Shown in pieces: positions 22,103 to 33,574 of a DNA stretch of 64,000 nt (positions are counted from its first letter, which is position 1; each line of letters begins with the position of its first letter). Where the stretch lies: assembly GCA_015680685.1 (NCBI GenBank), contig MNCI01004315.1, positions 86,654 to 150,653 on the forward strand, in the 5' to 3' direction. The notes under the pieces are model-generated. The model saw nothing but the letters and a program-made list of their open reading frames with translations. It ran no database searches and was not told the origin of the DNA. This stretch comes from Gnetum montanum (Eukaryota > Streptophyta > Gnetopsida > Gnetales > Gnetaceae). Both the position numbers and the translations under genes were made by a program.

Positions 22103-23312
22103 TGTACTGTCCGAAATCATCGGTCTCCGGTTGGAAGGAAACAGAAACCGAGGGATCACAGGCCACGCACAAAAGACCCTACCTTCGCCTAAGGGTGAGC
22201 TGGAATGAATGAAGGTAGAGTACCTTAAGTGATTCACACGCGGATCAAGCAAGGATTTCCCCAAACGTACACCGAGGTGTTATACGCTGGGTTATACGTG
22301 AATGGCGTAACAGGTGTCAAACAGAGCGTAAACAATGTAATTGATGCGAACAGAGCTCCATAAACGTAAAAGAGCATAAACAGAATACATGCAACAATTA
22401 ATGCAAACTGTAACAGATTTTAGGAAGAAAATGTAACAATGGTATTTCAAAATGAGAGTACAATGCATCGGTCTAACGCAGTTGTCGATTTGACACAAGG
22501 CGGACGAAAAGCCCCGGTGGATGCAGGGATGATTGTGGGCTGGTGCGCACTGTAGGCACAGCATAGAGGCTGTATGCTCAGCATACAGGGTTGTCCAGCA
22601 TACAAGGTTCTCTGCTCTGGTTCTCAACGTCTCTTCTCTCTCTGGTTTGCTCTAAAATTTGCCACCCAACCTCTATCTTGTGGAAAATTGGGACTTTTAT
22701 ACAGGTTTTGACGTTAGACTCGGTTTGGGCGACACGTGGCGCGTTGACCGGATGCAAAAGCGTAAAATTTACAAATGTACAATAGATTACATTTGCTGAG
22801 CGTATACGTAGTATCAAGCGGGCGTAGACTTTGGGCGTATACGCTGGTTGTGCATGGGCGTATACATGGGTGTATACGCTGTGGATGCTGAGCGTATACG
22901 CTGGAGTATTTACGCTGAAGGTTACTAGGCGTATATGCCAGAGCGTATACGCCGATGGTTGCTGCCTTGTCCAAGTCTTATTCTGCAGCGCTATTTCCAT
23001 GTCGTCTTCGGGGATTGCATGTCAGGCGTATACATCAGTCGTACAAACTAAACATACTTGTGAGGTGTGTACGCTGGTCATGTACATTGTGAATGTGAAC
23101 TTGGGCGTATACGCTGAGAATGTAGACTTGGGCGTATACACTGAGAATGCATACTTGGGCGTATACGCTGAGAATGCATACTTAGTGAAAATTAAGCATC
23201 TGATCTCCAAAGCTGCCATGTTTGATACCAGATGTAGCCGTGGTCGTCTGTAAGTCCTAGGGACCTGCTTCTTATTGAAAAAGTACTAAGCTCGAAATTT
23301 TGTGGTGTTTCA
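22103..23312 (-). repeat. 5' LTR of TAT-B
   Basis: TG...CA LTR matching 5165-6482. The TATA box on the minus strand is at 22701-22695 (CTGTATAAAAGTCC). The palindrome array GCGTATACGC lies at about 22800-23180, just upstream of the TATA box in U3. The right end at 23312 is followed by the duplication GACAG. Confidence 0.92.
22695..22701 (-). promoter_or_regulatory. TATA box of the TAT-B 5' LTR
   Basis: TATAAAA on the minus strand within CTGTATAAAAGTCCCAA, preserved in three LTRs of this family. This would be the promoter for the genomic RNA of TAT-B, running toward gag. Confidence 0.72.
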
Positions 23313-23317
23313 GACAG

Positions 23318-24929
23318 CCCCTTTTAGGATTGTGAGGAGATACGTTTCTGGGATAGGCTCATGAAGTTTGTTGAGAGCAGCACTCCACCGTTGGATGAAT
23401 TTCTGGATAGGTTCAAGGGGTGCTTGTTTGACCTGTATGAGGCTGTCTAGCGTGGCTTCAGGCTTCAAGTTATACTTGAACCTGGTGACAAATTAGTGCA
23501 CCAAATCTTCTAGAGAAGATACTGAGTTTTGTGGCAAGGCCTGATACCAATCAAGTGCTCTCCCTACAAGGGACATAGGGAACACTCGCAGAATGGCATG
23601 TGGCCACGCTTGAAGCAGTGCACAATCTAATCTAAATGTTATGAGGTGAGCATTGGGGTCTGTCTCCCCATTATACTTAGTTAGCGTCGGCAAAGATACA
23701 CCCTTGGGTAAGGTTAGGGATGGAATGGAAGAGTTGATGGGGTCATCGTGATAAAAGTCCACTACCTTCAACTCTTCGTCGATAGCTGTCTTGAGGCATT
23801 TGACCTCATCAGTTAGTTCCTACATTAGTTTTTTAGCATCAACCCAGTCTTGAGCGCTAGGTGAGATGGTAGGTTGGGGATGTGGTACAGTATACAGATT
23901 GGATTGTTGAATAGTGGGTTGGAAGGCTAAAAGCTGTGTAGTTGGAGGTTATACTTGCGGAATATTTATAGCAGATGGTATCAGGGGCGGCATATTGTAG
24001 GTAGGGGGTTGTTGTTGTTGTGGTTGTCCTTGAGGAATATTAGCTTGTAAGGTTGTGTGAGGTGGTATGTTATAATGAGGGGGTTGATGTGATTGGGCAC
24101 CAATCACTGTCCATTGCCCAGTCATGTTTTGTGTTGAAATCCCCTGAACCTGTTGGGTTACCATTGTGAAGGATGTTCCTTGGGTTGGGATGCACGGTAT
24201 GTAATGAGAAGATGTAGAGGCTGGTATTACGTGCGGCATTCCGATCATGCGGGGTGAGAAGGTTACTCCTACATTGTTTTGAGGAGGTTGCATTTGTAAG
24301 AACGGGGGTACCGTGGCTACAGGAGGAATTGCGAGGGGATGCGTGTTGACTTGAACATCGGTCGTTGGAGGAATGGGGATGAGAGTGGATGCATCTTGTT
24401 GAGGCCCATGCGCTTGCATGATTTTAAATGGCTGGAGGGACGTAGTTTCGCCCATGAATGGGTGAAACGATGGGTTTGTATAAGTTTGTGGGCTAAGGGT
24501 GTGGTACGAATCTTCGTGCTCGGATTGAGCTGCGAAGTTGTCCTCCTCTTCCAATTGAGGATTTGCCACAGAGTGGTCCAGGGGCTGATTCTTTAGTAGT
24601 AAGAGCTGAGAGATAAGCTCAGAGTAATGCTCAGGGAGAGGAATGATATCGTATGGTGAAGGGATGAACTCATGCCCTCCTCTGTAAAACAATTTGTATT
24701 GTCTTTTAGCCTACATCTCAATTTGATCCACGGTTAGGCCTGCTTGTATTTTCATGCATATGAAATTGTATTGGTCCTAGGGTATGATGTTAAACGATGG
24801 GTTTTTTACTTATAGTCTAAGAGACCGATGAGGCCCCACAGTGGGTTGTACCATGGTTTGTTGAACAGCCATGGTGCCTACGATGTCTGTGACTGGCTTG
24901 GTTATAGCGTTCGAGTTTGCGGTGTTCAT
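23318..24929 (-). pseudogene. gag N-terminal half of TAT-A
   Basis: The ATG at 24929 begins MNTANSNAITKPVTDIVGTM, matching the TAT-B gag start. A Gln/Pro-rich segment follows (23949-24692), then the gag domain with YNGETDPNAHLITFRLDC and PMSLVGRALDWYQALP (23493-23771). The gene breaks off at 23318 where TAT-B is inserted and continues at 5164. Stops interrupt it near 24807, 24783 and 24711. Relative to TAT-B gag the identity is high through the whole length. Confidence 0.87.
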
Positions 24930-25471
24930 GATGAACAGTTGAGAATACGATATAGTGAAGGGATATGAAACTAGTATACCTAGTGCAGCGTAAACCTACA
25001 TTCGTGGCGTACAGCGTATAAACTGGGTCTCAGCGTATAGGCTTCAACGACCAGCGTATAATGACAGTGTATAGGTATACAGAATATAGTGGCAACATAG
25101 AGAATCTACGGCATAGAGCATACAACGTATACGCTAAGCAGCGTAGACAACGTCAGCGTACAGTGTAAACAAGGTTTACAGCGTACAGAGCGTAGCGTAT
25201 ACTGGACGGCAGCATAGACGAATCTACAGCATAGAGCGTGTAGCATATACTGAACAGCGTAGACACTGGGAAGTGTGCAAATAGGGTCAGCGTATGCTCA
25301 ACAGCGTAGACGCTGGGAAGTGTGCAGATAGGGTCAGCGTATGCTCAACAGCATAGACGCTGAGAAGTGTGCAGACAGAGTCGGGGTAAACTCAGCAGCG
25401 TAGACGTTGGGAGCTCTGAAGCACAGTAAGTTTTTAGGTAGTTTTTTGGCCCTCCTTCTAGGGCCAATTTT
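24930..25471. repeat. Leader of TAT-A with CAGCGTA-type repeats and primer site
   Basis: The leader has the same repeat blocks as TAT-B (AGCGTAAACCTAC, CAGCGTAGACGCTGGG with AAGTGTGCAGATAGGGTCAGCGTATGCTCAA units). A unit of about 60 bases containing GCTCAACAGCGTAGACGCTGGGAAG is repeated two to three times at 25255-25385. The primer-site candidate lies at 25452-25471 on the minus strand. Confidence 0.7.
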
Positions 25472-27132
25472 TGTACCATCCGAAATCATCGGTCTCCAGC
25501 TGGAATAAAACAAAGACCAGGAGATCTCCGGACATGCACAGAAGACCCTACCTTCGCTTGAGGGTAAGCTGGAATGAACGAAGGTAGAGTACCTTGAGGG
25601 GTCCACACGCGGATCAGACAAGGATTTCCCCAAATGTACACCGAGGTGCTATACGCTAGGTTATATGTGAATGGCGTAACAGATGTAAAACGAAACGTAA
25701 ACAGCATAACTGGTGTAAATAGAGCGTAAGCGTACGAGGGCGTAAACAGTAAACATGCAACAATTAATGAAAAACTGTAACAGATTTTAGGAAGAAAATG
25801 TAGTAATATTATTGCAAAGGGAGAGTTACAATGCACTGGTCTAACGCAGTTGTGGCTGTCACACAAGGCAGATGAATAGCCCCGGTGGATGCAAGGATGA
25901 CAGTGTGCTGGTTCAAACTGCAGGCACAGCGTAAAGGCTGTATGCTCAGCGTACAGGGTTGAAGTCCAGCGTACAAGGTTCTCTGCTCTGGTTCTTAATG
26001 TCTCTATTTTTCTCTCTGGTTTCCTCAAAATTGTCAGCCTCGTTCTAATGAAAAATTAGGGTTTTATACAGGTTTAGACATTAGACTCAAGTTGGGTGAC
26101 ACGTGGCGCGTTGACCGGGTGCATAAGAATGAAATGTTACAAGTGTACAATGTGCTGCATACGCTGGGCATATATGCGGTTAATGTTGGGCGTATACACT
26201 GTGGTTGCAATCTTGAGCGTATACGCTGGGTGTATACGCTGTGGATGTCGGGCGTATACGCTGGGCTATTGGGCATATACGCTGTGTCTATTGGGAATAT
26301 ACGCTGGGCATGCAAGATGTACATGCTCAGCGTATAGACTCCAGGATGCCTGATGTCAACATCTGATGATTGCTCTGTTCGCGTGAGTTGATTCCTTGTA
26401 CCAAATCTTGCTCTGAAATGCTATTTCTTTGCCGTCTTCAGGAGTTGCATACCAGGCGTATACGCTGGGCATATACGTTGTGAACGCTGGGCGTATACGC
26501 TATGAACGCTGGGTATATACGCTAGGCGTATATGCTGTGAATCTTGAGCGTATACGCTGGGTGTATATGTTGTGGATGTCGGGCGTATACGCTGGGCTGC
26601 TGGGTGTATACGCTGTGTCTATTGGGCGTATACGCTGGGCATGCAGGATGTACATGCTCAGCGTATAGACTCCAGGATGCCTGATGTCAACATCTGATGA
26701 TTGCTCTGTTCGCGTGAGTTGATGCCTTGTACCAAATCTTGCTCTGAAATGCTATTTCTTTGCTGTCTTTGGGAGTTGCATGCCGGGTGTATACGCTGGG
26801 CGTATACATTGTGAATGCTGGGCGTATACGCTGTGAACGCTGGGTGTATATGCTGGGTGTATATGCTGTGAATGTTGGGCGTATACGCTGGGTCGTATAT
26901 GCTATGAATGCATACTTAGTGAAAACTAAGTATTTTGGGCTCCGAAGTTACCATGTTTGATAGCAGATGTTGCCGTGGTCGTCGGCGAGTCCCAAGGAAC
27001 TACTCCTCGTTGAGTTCAATTTTGCTTGGAGTTGTCTGTGGGGCCCTCAAGATCTAGTCATGCTGGGGAACGTTATGACTTAGCTCAATTCTGATCGGGA
27101 AAGTACTAAGCTTAGAATTTTGTGGTGTTTCA
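25472..27132 (-). repeat. 5' LTR of TAT-A, enlarged by a 331-bp tandem duplication
   Basis: The LTR starts TGTACCATCCGAAATC and ends GTGGTGTTTCA. The TATA box on the minus strand is at 26068-26062. Its 1661 bases exceed the 1210 and 1318 of the TAT-B LTRs because part of U3 is doubled. Landmarks such as TCTTGAGCGTATACGC (26211 and 26542) and CCAGGATGCCTGATG (26341 and 26672) recur at a constant offset of 331 bases. Without one copy the LTR would be about 1330 bases. Confidence 0.9.
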
Positions 27133-28290
27133 TTGGCAATCTTAGAGAAATTCTCTATGCATGATCGGTAGTAGCCAATGTATCCAAGGAATGATTAGAT
27201 ATCTTTGACTATGTCTAGTTTGTGTGAAATTCCTTGGATGAGCCTTATATTTTTTGGATCTACCTTAATCCCTTCTTGTGAAATTCAATGCCCTAGTACT
27301 ATGCCCCCTTGGACCATTAGATGGCTTTTCTGCCAATTAAGTGTAATGTTTGTTTTAAGACATCTTTTCAATACTTTCTCAAGGTGGTCCAAGGTTTGCT
27401 CAAATGTAGCCCCATAGGTAGAGAAGTAATCCATTAGACTTCTACCCCACTACCAATTTGCAATTGAAAAATACTAAGGACCAGGTTTTGAAATGTTGCA
27501 GGGGCATTGCACAAACCAAATGGCATCTTACAATATGAAAAAGTTCCTTGGGGACTCATGAATGTTGTCTTGGCCTGATCTTCAAGAAAATCCTAAATCT
27601 GGTTATAGCCACTATAACCTTCCAAGAAGCTAGAATAGCAATGCCTAGAAATGGTGTTCAACACTTGGTTCAAAAATGGCAATGGAAAATGATCTTTAAA
27701 TGTTGTCATATTCAATAGCCTAAAGTTAATGTAAACCCATCACTTGCCACCTTTCTTTGGTACAATTATAAGTTGGCTAACCCACTCACTATCCACAATG
27801 GGATAAATGAACCCTACCTTGAGGAGTTATTCTATTTCCTCTTTGAAAATCTGCTTTAATTTGGGAGTTAGCCTTCTTTGTGGCTATCTTCATGGCTTCA
27901 TGATCAGGTTGGTGTAGATATGATGTTGGCATATCCGTGGATCAATTCTAGTCAACTTGACTTATGACTAAGCAAAGACCATTGTTTATTTGTTGACCAC
28001 GTATAACAACTTGTGTTTCTATTTAGGAGCAAGATTTGCATTGATTATGACTGACTTTCCATTGTTTAAAAATGCATACTCCATGCTTGTTGGTAGAGTT
28101 TTTTAGTCTATGGGCTCTTACTTGAAATTATCAAGGATTTCCATCTCTCTCCAACAAGTATCATCATCTTCATCATCAAAGAGTTGGTGATGAACTTGCT
28201 CAAGTTCATCCATGCCTTCGACATAAGCACATGTCAAGTTCTCAATTGGTTCCATGCATAATGTGCTACTATCAAAGTTAGCTATTAGCC
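27133..28290 (-). pseudogene. Reverse transcriptase fragment of ATH-C
   Basis: Decayed minus-strand RT with recognisable LEKVLKRC, LNWQKSHLMVQ and GIVLGH (27225-27410), the form these motifs take in the Athila lineage. The catalytic FMDD is disrupted near 27425-27440, where a stop and an MDY-like reading replace it. Upstream, relics of the palm region (YCKMPFGLCNAP-like, 27500-27560) and the pre-RT region remain. It ends at 27133 because of the TAT-A insertion. Confidence 0.75.
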
Positions 28291-28299
28291 ACTAGGTTC

Positions 28300-28880
28300 C
28301 CTCTTGTTTTATGGCTACTGTGTACAAGCACCTTTGAATATTTGTTTCTTGTGTATAATGATTGCATGCTTTAATGAATGTACTCTTAATAGATCATATT
28401 TTTTGCATGCAATTGCACCTGTTATCATTGTATGTGATGCATGGAACACAATTCTTCTCAAGTCATCCAAATTCATTTTCCTTGGAGATTTCCAAGGAGA
28501 GGTTACTTACGTCCATTCATGCATCAATTGTGCTTAACCAAGTTTTTCCCATAATGATGGGGAAGTCACCTTTGCAGTTTTCAAATTTGATCACTAGAAA
28601 ATTAGCAAGATAGTACCATCCACAAACTATGGTTACGATGTCCTCCACTAGTCCTAAAGAAATAGTGATTAATTGATCTAACAATTTCAAATAGATATTG
28701 CTCTTCTTAAGAGGTGGTAGGTTCTAGGCCTTGTACATGTCATAAGAGATGAGATTGACACTAGAACCAGAATCAAGAAAAGCCTTGCATGGCTCATGTC
28801 CAATGACTTGCAAGTAAATTAGAGGACTTCCTAGGTCAAATATTTTCATGAAAAGGTTGCTAGCCTTGATCTAATTAGAA
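28300..28880 (-). pseudogene. Aspartic protease of ATH-C
   Basis: The minus strand gives PCKAFLDSGSSVNLIS (about 28745-28795), the intact D-S-G active site of the Athila protease. It is followed by LGLVEDIVTIVCGW and GDFPIIMGKTWL (about 28540-28660). Stops and frameshifts occur between these. It is downstream of gag and upstream of RT as in the family. Confidence 0.8.
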
Positions 28881-28889
28881 ACAACATGA

Positions 28890-31340
28890 GTTAACATCAT
28901 AATGCAGACTCGAGGTGACATTTGGTTTGAAGGATACTAGAATGTGTTTAATGTAGAGGATGAGGGTGTTGGAGATGCAGGAAAACTAGCTGCATTAGGT
29001 TGTAAGGGTTTGGGAGGACTATTGGGTCAAAAAAATGTTTGTTTCTTGGATCAATTATCCAACCCACTCAGTTGAAATGCTAGTTGTAAATGTCTAGCCC
29101 TCGTAGCATTTCGTTGTTGCAATTGTGGGGGAATTTCACTTTGCATGGATGAAGCAGGCATTAACTAGGTTGAGGGTAGAGGGATATGTGTAGATGCATG
29201 GAGAGGATGGTAAGGATATGAGTGCTTCACTTGAGTAAATGGTAAATGAGTTTGATGGTACTCCAAAGGGTAATAGTGATGTTGGAATGAGGCATGACTT
29301 GTAGAACTTTGTGGAGAAATGGGTTGCTAAACCTAGTACCTATATGGATCCGGTTGCTTGTAAGGGCTATCTTGATGATGGCATTCCTCATGATTATGGT
29401 TGGTGCCACTATTGATATTGTTCATATGGTTGTGGTGGAACCCCACTTGGATAGTAAGCTTGATGTTGCTAGTGGAACTACCTTGGATTTTCTTGAGGAT
29501 AAGGTAACTGTCTAGGTGCTTGCCTCCATGCTAGTCAACGATTCAACATGTACATCCTAGACTCTTATAAGTGTGACACCATAGGGAAACATCCATAAGG
29601 ATGTTCTTATTGACAAATGTCACATCCTGTATCATTATTAGAGTTTGTCTCCACAACTTCTTCTATTACAGCAACTTTTCCCTCACCTCTCTAGTAGGCA
29701 TGTTCAACTTCTTTCTGCCTCCTGTGGTCACGATCACTATTCTACTCTTAGATGCTTTAGCAATCTCCATATTAGTTTGGAACTTTTCATCCAAAGAGTC
29801 CCATAGTTTATCAACCTTTGCCAAAATATCAAAAACAAATTTTTAAATAGGCAAGATTTTCTTATTCATCATTTTGTTAAGTGGTGAATCCTCCTCATCA
29901 CAAAATTGGACCTCCCTTTTCCTAATGGAAGGGTTCCTAGTATATTCTTCTAAAATTTTCCTTGTTTGCAACTCACCTTCTTCTTTTGCAACATGCTCTA
30001 TTAGCCTTTATATTTGATGAGCTCTTAGTTTGGATAGTCTCCCTTGGGCATAAACCCCAAGAGTTCTTCTTGTTTCTTCTCTGAAGCCATCTATGATGTG
30101 GTGGAGTTGTCTCCTCTGAGAATAACCATGGCTAGGACACTAGTGTAAGATAGAATAATATTTGTCCATGGTGGCATCCAAGGGTTCAGGTGTTCCCTGT
30201 TTCTAGCCTTGGATTTGCCTTCTTAGATTAGACACTATGGAGTATGTCTAGTATTTGTCATTAAATAGTTCTAGCATGGTACTCCATCTACAAATAGATT
30301 CTAGTTCTAAGGACTAGTACTGGCTTTCAACCTCCTTGATGAGTGTCCTAGGGAAGAGTTTGAGTTTCTGCTAATCATTTTCAATGTTCTGCAAGGCATA
30401 GGCATCATGGAAAGCTTGTAGATGTGTTTGTGGATCAGAGTTATGTCCCTCACCAAAAATCTTGGGATATTTTTCATGTCTAAGTGCTTAATCTAACTAT
30501 CTTTCACATGCCTAATTGGAATCTTGATCACCTCTACAATGTTAAGCATGCTTTGAGTTGCCAACAAAGGCTCATCATCATCATTATTATGTTGTCACCA
30601 ATGATGTCCTCTATTACCCTTTTGTTCATTACGGGCTTGGTGATCAGTATTGTTATCCCATTAAGCACCTCCATCATGGTTATTCTTTCTATGATGTCTT
30701 TCAAAATTAGAAGAAGAGGTTGCAGATGAAAAGGACGAAGAGAAAGGAGGATTTCCACCACCATGATGTCTGTCAACTCCCCTTTGGTTATCATGACCAT
30801 GATCATTAGATGTCTTATTATTTTGATGCTTACTTAAGCTCTTGACTTGACTGCCATTTTTTCTTGAACCCAGAACGTTGATAGTAAAATGTAGATTCAA
30901 GTTCACACCCCCATCATCATTAACCAAGGGTGGAGAATTATTATGTTGAGAGCTCTTAGATGGAGGATCCTCATTATTATCTTGGTTTAGCAAGAACAAG
31001 GAATTGGTGAAGTGTTTCCCCTTCATAGCCTCATGATGCTTTTTCTAATGTCGATCTCTCCTACGTTGTGTATCAATGGGACAGTAGTCTCAATAGTTGT
31101 AGTCATGCATAACATGCTCCTCTTGAAGACTATGAATGTCTAACTTCTTAAGAGTTTGAAGCAGCATCACGGGCATAAATTGATTAAGGGGCATTACAAT
31201 GTTTCCCTCCATATCACACAATTGCAGTTGCTCATCCTAGTGTAGGATGAAGGTGAAGTTAGGCACATACTCATTTGGATGAGTATATACCACCTTGCAC
31301 TGTTGTAGGATCAGTGGTTTGATAGAATCATGCAAATTAG
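28890..31340 (-). pseudogene. gag of ATH-C
   Basis: A long minus-strand gag relic. The N-terminal part lies near 31150-31340, and a low-complexity His/Asn/Asp-rich part near 30530-31020. A region readable as LRNQRQLHHIIDGF and EGELQTRKILEEY (29880-30110) is shared with ATH-D and ATH-E. A Gln/Pro/His/Tyr-rich C-terminus (28900-29320) has QQPISPQSS-like sequence. Many stops are present. A clear zinc knuckle was not found, though a CDF-type box could be hidden by decay. Confidence 0.7.
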
Positions 31341-32329
31341 AGAGTGGAAATAAAGAAATCCAAGATGAAAATAACAATTTATAAAAAAGATGGAATTAGT
31401 AAATCCACAACTAGATGTAATATATTAGTAGTCTTATTAAGACATGGTAATAAAGTGTTATAAATATGATGTGACCCCAAATACAATAATACTTTTACTC
31501 TCACAGGATTTTTAATTCTTACCATAATTAATACTTTCTAAGTTAAGCATTATCATTATAAGGATATCTAGTATGATGATGTTATTCATAAGGATTATAG
31601 AGGGGTAGATTATGTGAAAGCAAATGAGCCACTTGTAGGAAACAAATGTGGAGGCTACGTGGCAAGATAAACTATAAAGTTGCTAAAAGAATTAAATGCA
31701 TTTTACCAATATGATGTAATATTATTTGATGTGTTGGACAATGTAGTTTGTGGAGGATTTTCAGCATCATTGAATTATATGAATCTTTTTGTTATAATTG
31801 TTGATAACAAGTTTGATGCATAAGAGAAAAATCCCATACACATTTTGACATTTGTTTTGATTAGTTGGTTTGATTGAAAATCATACATATAAATGAAATC
31901 TCATCAAGAAATATGTTGAAGCTTTCCCAATGCTTACAATAGAAGTATTATCTCTTGTTGAGCATAAACAAGCTTCTAGAGTGATGAATAAAACCTTATT
32001 TGAAATGGTTCCACTTGAACCATGTCTCATACAAAGATAGATATAGACTTCTTTTTCTAGCTTTTGGGGATGTCTCACTTTGATAGGGATTACATGTGGG
32101 ATCAATGATCCATTACAAAAGTGAGGTGTGCATGCACACGCACACACACACAAATGACACACATGAAATTAAACATAAACTTCAAGCTTTTGAAATTAAA
32201 TACCAACTCCTAATGACTTCTAAATTTAGAACTAAAAACATAAGACTCCAAACTGGAAATATGAAAAGAAACATAAAATTGAGAGCAACATTAATGGTCA
32301 ACATGACAACACATCTTGTATTATCTTCA
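31341..32329. other. AT-rich stretch without recognised genes
   Basis: Nearly 1 kb with no conserved frame, no LTR ends and no similarity noticed to the elements around it. It includes a short CA microsatellite at 32135-32152. It may be host DNA between two old insertions, or an LTR too decayed to recognise. Confidence 0.4.
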
Positions 32330-33574
32330 TGAGTGATAGCATGGGTTAGCATGATAGTTTGTAAATTTGAGCTTTGGTTTGAAGATGACTCATGTAAGAT
32401 ATTGGAGGTTGTTGGCATTAGTATGGGGTCCACAAATACTAATGCTTGCATTAGGTTGGATGAAATAGTAGGTCTAAAGAAAGAGTGCTTGAACTATCAT
32501 TCACTTACATAGTCATAACTCTAGTAACATTTCTTTATGTGGCTAAGTAGGTATCTTATCTGGCATTTGTGGAGGTAACATTAGAGAAAGAGGAGTATGT
32601 GATTATTGAAGATGCATGGGAGGTGGATGTGAATAGGAATGTGATTTCACTCTTTGAGTGAAAGGCCAATGGTATTCAACTGGATAGTAATAGTGAAAAA
32701 GGTGAGTTTGGATAGCTACATCAGTTAGAGAAGTCAAATATTGGACATAATATTTGTAAGGATTTGATTGCTTGTAAGGATATTATTACCTTGGTGGTGA
32801 CATTTCACATGATTGTGGATTTTTCTATTATTGATAATATTACTCATAAGGTTTAGATGGATCTTTACTTGGATAGTATTGTTGATTGTATTACTACTTG
32901 TAATTACCTAATGAGTAAGGCAATCTCTTAGGCATATGCTTTTTGATGAATTTGGGATTCAATGCATATGTCCATGGCTTCTGTAGATGTGACATAATGA
33001 AACAACATCTCTTGGGATGTTTGTATTGGAAAAAGTTACATGCATCATCATCAATTAAATTTGAGTTAACAATTCCTTCCATAGTAGTAGCTTTGTCTAT
33101 TATCCTATACATGTTATTTCCTATATCTTTCTTTCTTTTCTTGTCTTTATCTTATGTAAGGACCTTCTTTGTTTTCTTCTCTACTATCTTAAGTGTAGTT
33201 GTGAATTTCTCATTCATTGAGTTCCATATTTTTTCCACCTTTTCCCCAATGTCTAAAATTGATTTTTGAATCAACAAAGTATTTCACTAGTTTACCTCCT
33301 CCATAGGATTTCCATCCTTTCTTGTGTTGCAAGCATATACATTCCTTTTTCAAAGAAAGAGATCTTTGTTGTATTCTTGTATGCTTTTCCTCTTCTTTTA
33401 TTCTTCTTCCTATTTTGCAACCTAATTAATTAACCTTTAGATTCTATGAATCCTTATTTCTAAAGGTCTCCCTTAGGCATGGACTATAACAGTCTCTCTC
33501 ATTTTGTATTTGAGGCCATCTATGATGTGCCTTAATTGCTCTTGTGGAGAAATGCCATGATCTAAGCACCTATG
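32330..33574 (-). pseudogene. Athila-like gag fragment (ATH-H), part 1
   Basis: Minus-strand gag relic homologous to 28900-30200 and 50300-51590. It includes the segment readable as RPLEIRIHRI, KSILDIGEKVEKIWNSMNEKF (33170-33270) and LNPKFIKKHMPKRLPYSLGNYK (32894-32960). It is interrupted at 33574 by a solo LTR and continues at 34534. No flanking LTRs of its own were found. Confidence 0.65.

Larger units (their letters stand above)
5165..23312 (-). mobile_element. TAT-B, full-length Tat-like LTR retrotransposon (about 18.1 kb), nested in TAT-A gag
   Basis: The element has two LTRs (5165-6482 and 22103-23312), both TG...CA. It also has a polypurine tract inside the 3' LTR, a primer-site candidate inside the 5' LTR, and matching GACAG duplications. 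On the minus strand it encodes gag, protease, RT, RNase H, a second archaeal-type RNase H and integrase. The tandem RNase H domains and the lack of a visible chromodomain place it in the Tat clade. Protease and RT are separated by 5.6 kb that carries an eight-exon gene on the other strand. By eye the LTRs differ by several percent, mostly transitions, so the insertion is not recent. All reading frames carry stops. Confidence 0.93.
23313..27132 (-). mobile_element. TAT-A, 5' piece: 5' LTR, leader and gag N-terminal half
   Basis: The 5' half of the outer element resumes after the GACAG duplication with gag (23318-24929), then leader repeats, a primer-site candidate and the 5' LTR (25472-27132). 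Beyond 27132 the sequence changes to an Athila-like RT region, so TAT-A is itself an insertion there. Its own target duplication would start with TTGGC (27133-27137); the partner is outside the window. Confidence 0.9.
27133..31340 (-). mobile_element. ATH-C, Athila-like element, 5' part (gag, protease, partial RT) cut by TAT-A
   Basis: On the minus strand from 31340 downward come gag, protease and the first part of RT. The sequence stops exactly at the end of the TAT-A LTR, so the remainder of RT, RNase H and integrase should resume left of the window. Sequence similarity to ATH-D (48520-51600) is plain over the whole length. No 5' LTR was found to the right of 31340. Confidence 0.82.

Noticed and set aside
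30534-31026. Plus- and minus-strand frames rich in Ile/Met or in His/Asn as independent genes
   Set aside because: They overlap the decayed gag of ATH-C; the His/Asn-rich minus frame is part of that gag and the others are shadows.
32135-32152. CA microsatellite as a regulatory element
   Set aside because: Short, imperfect and isolated; nothing ties it to a gene.
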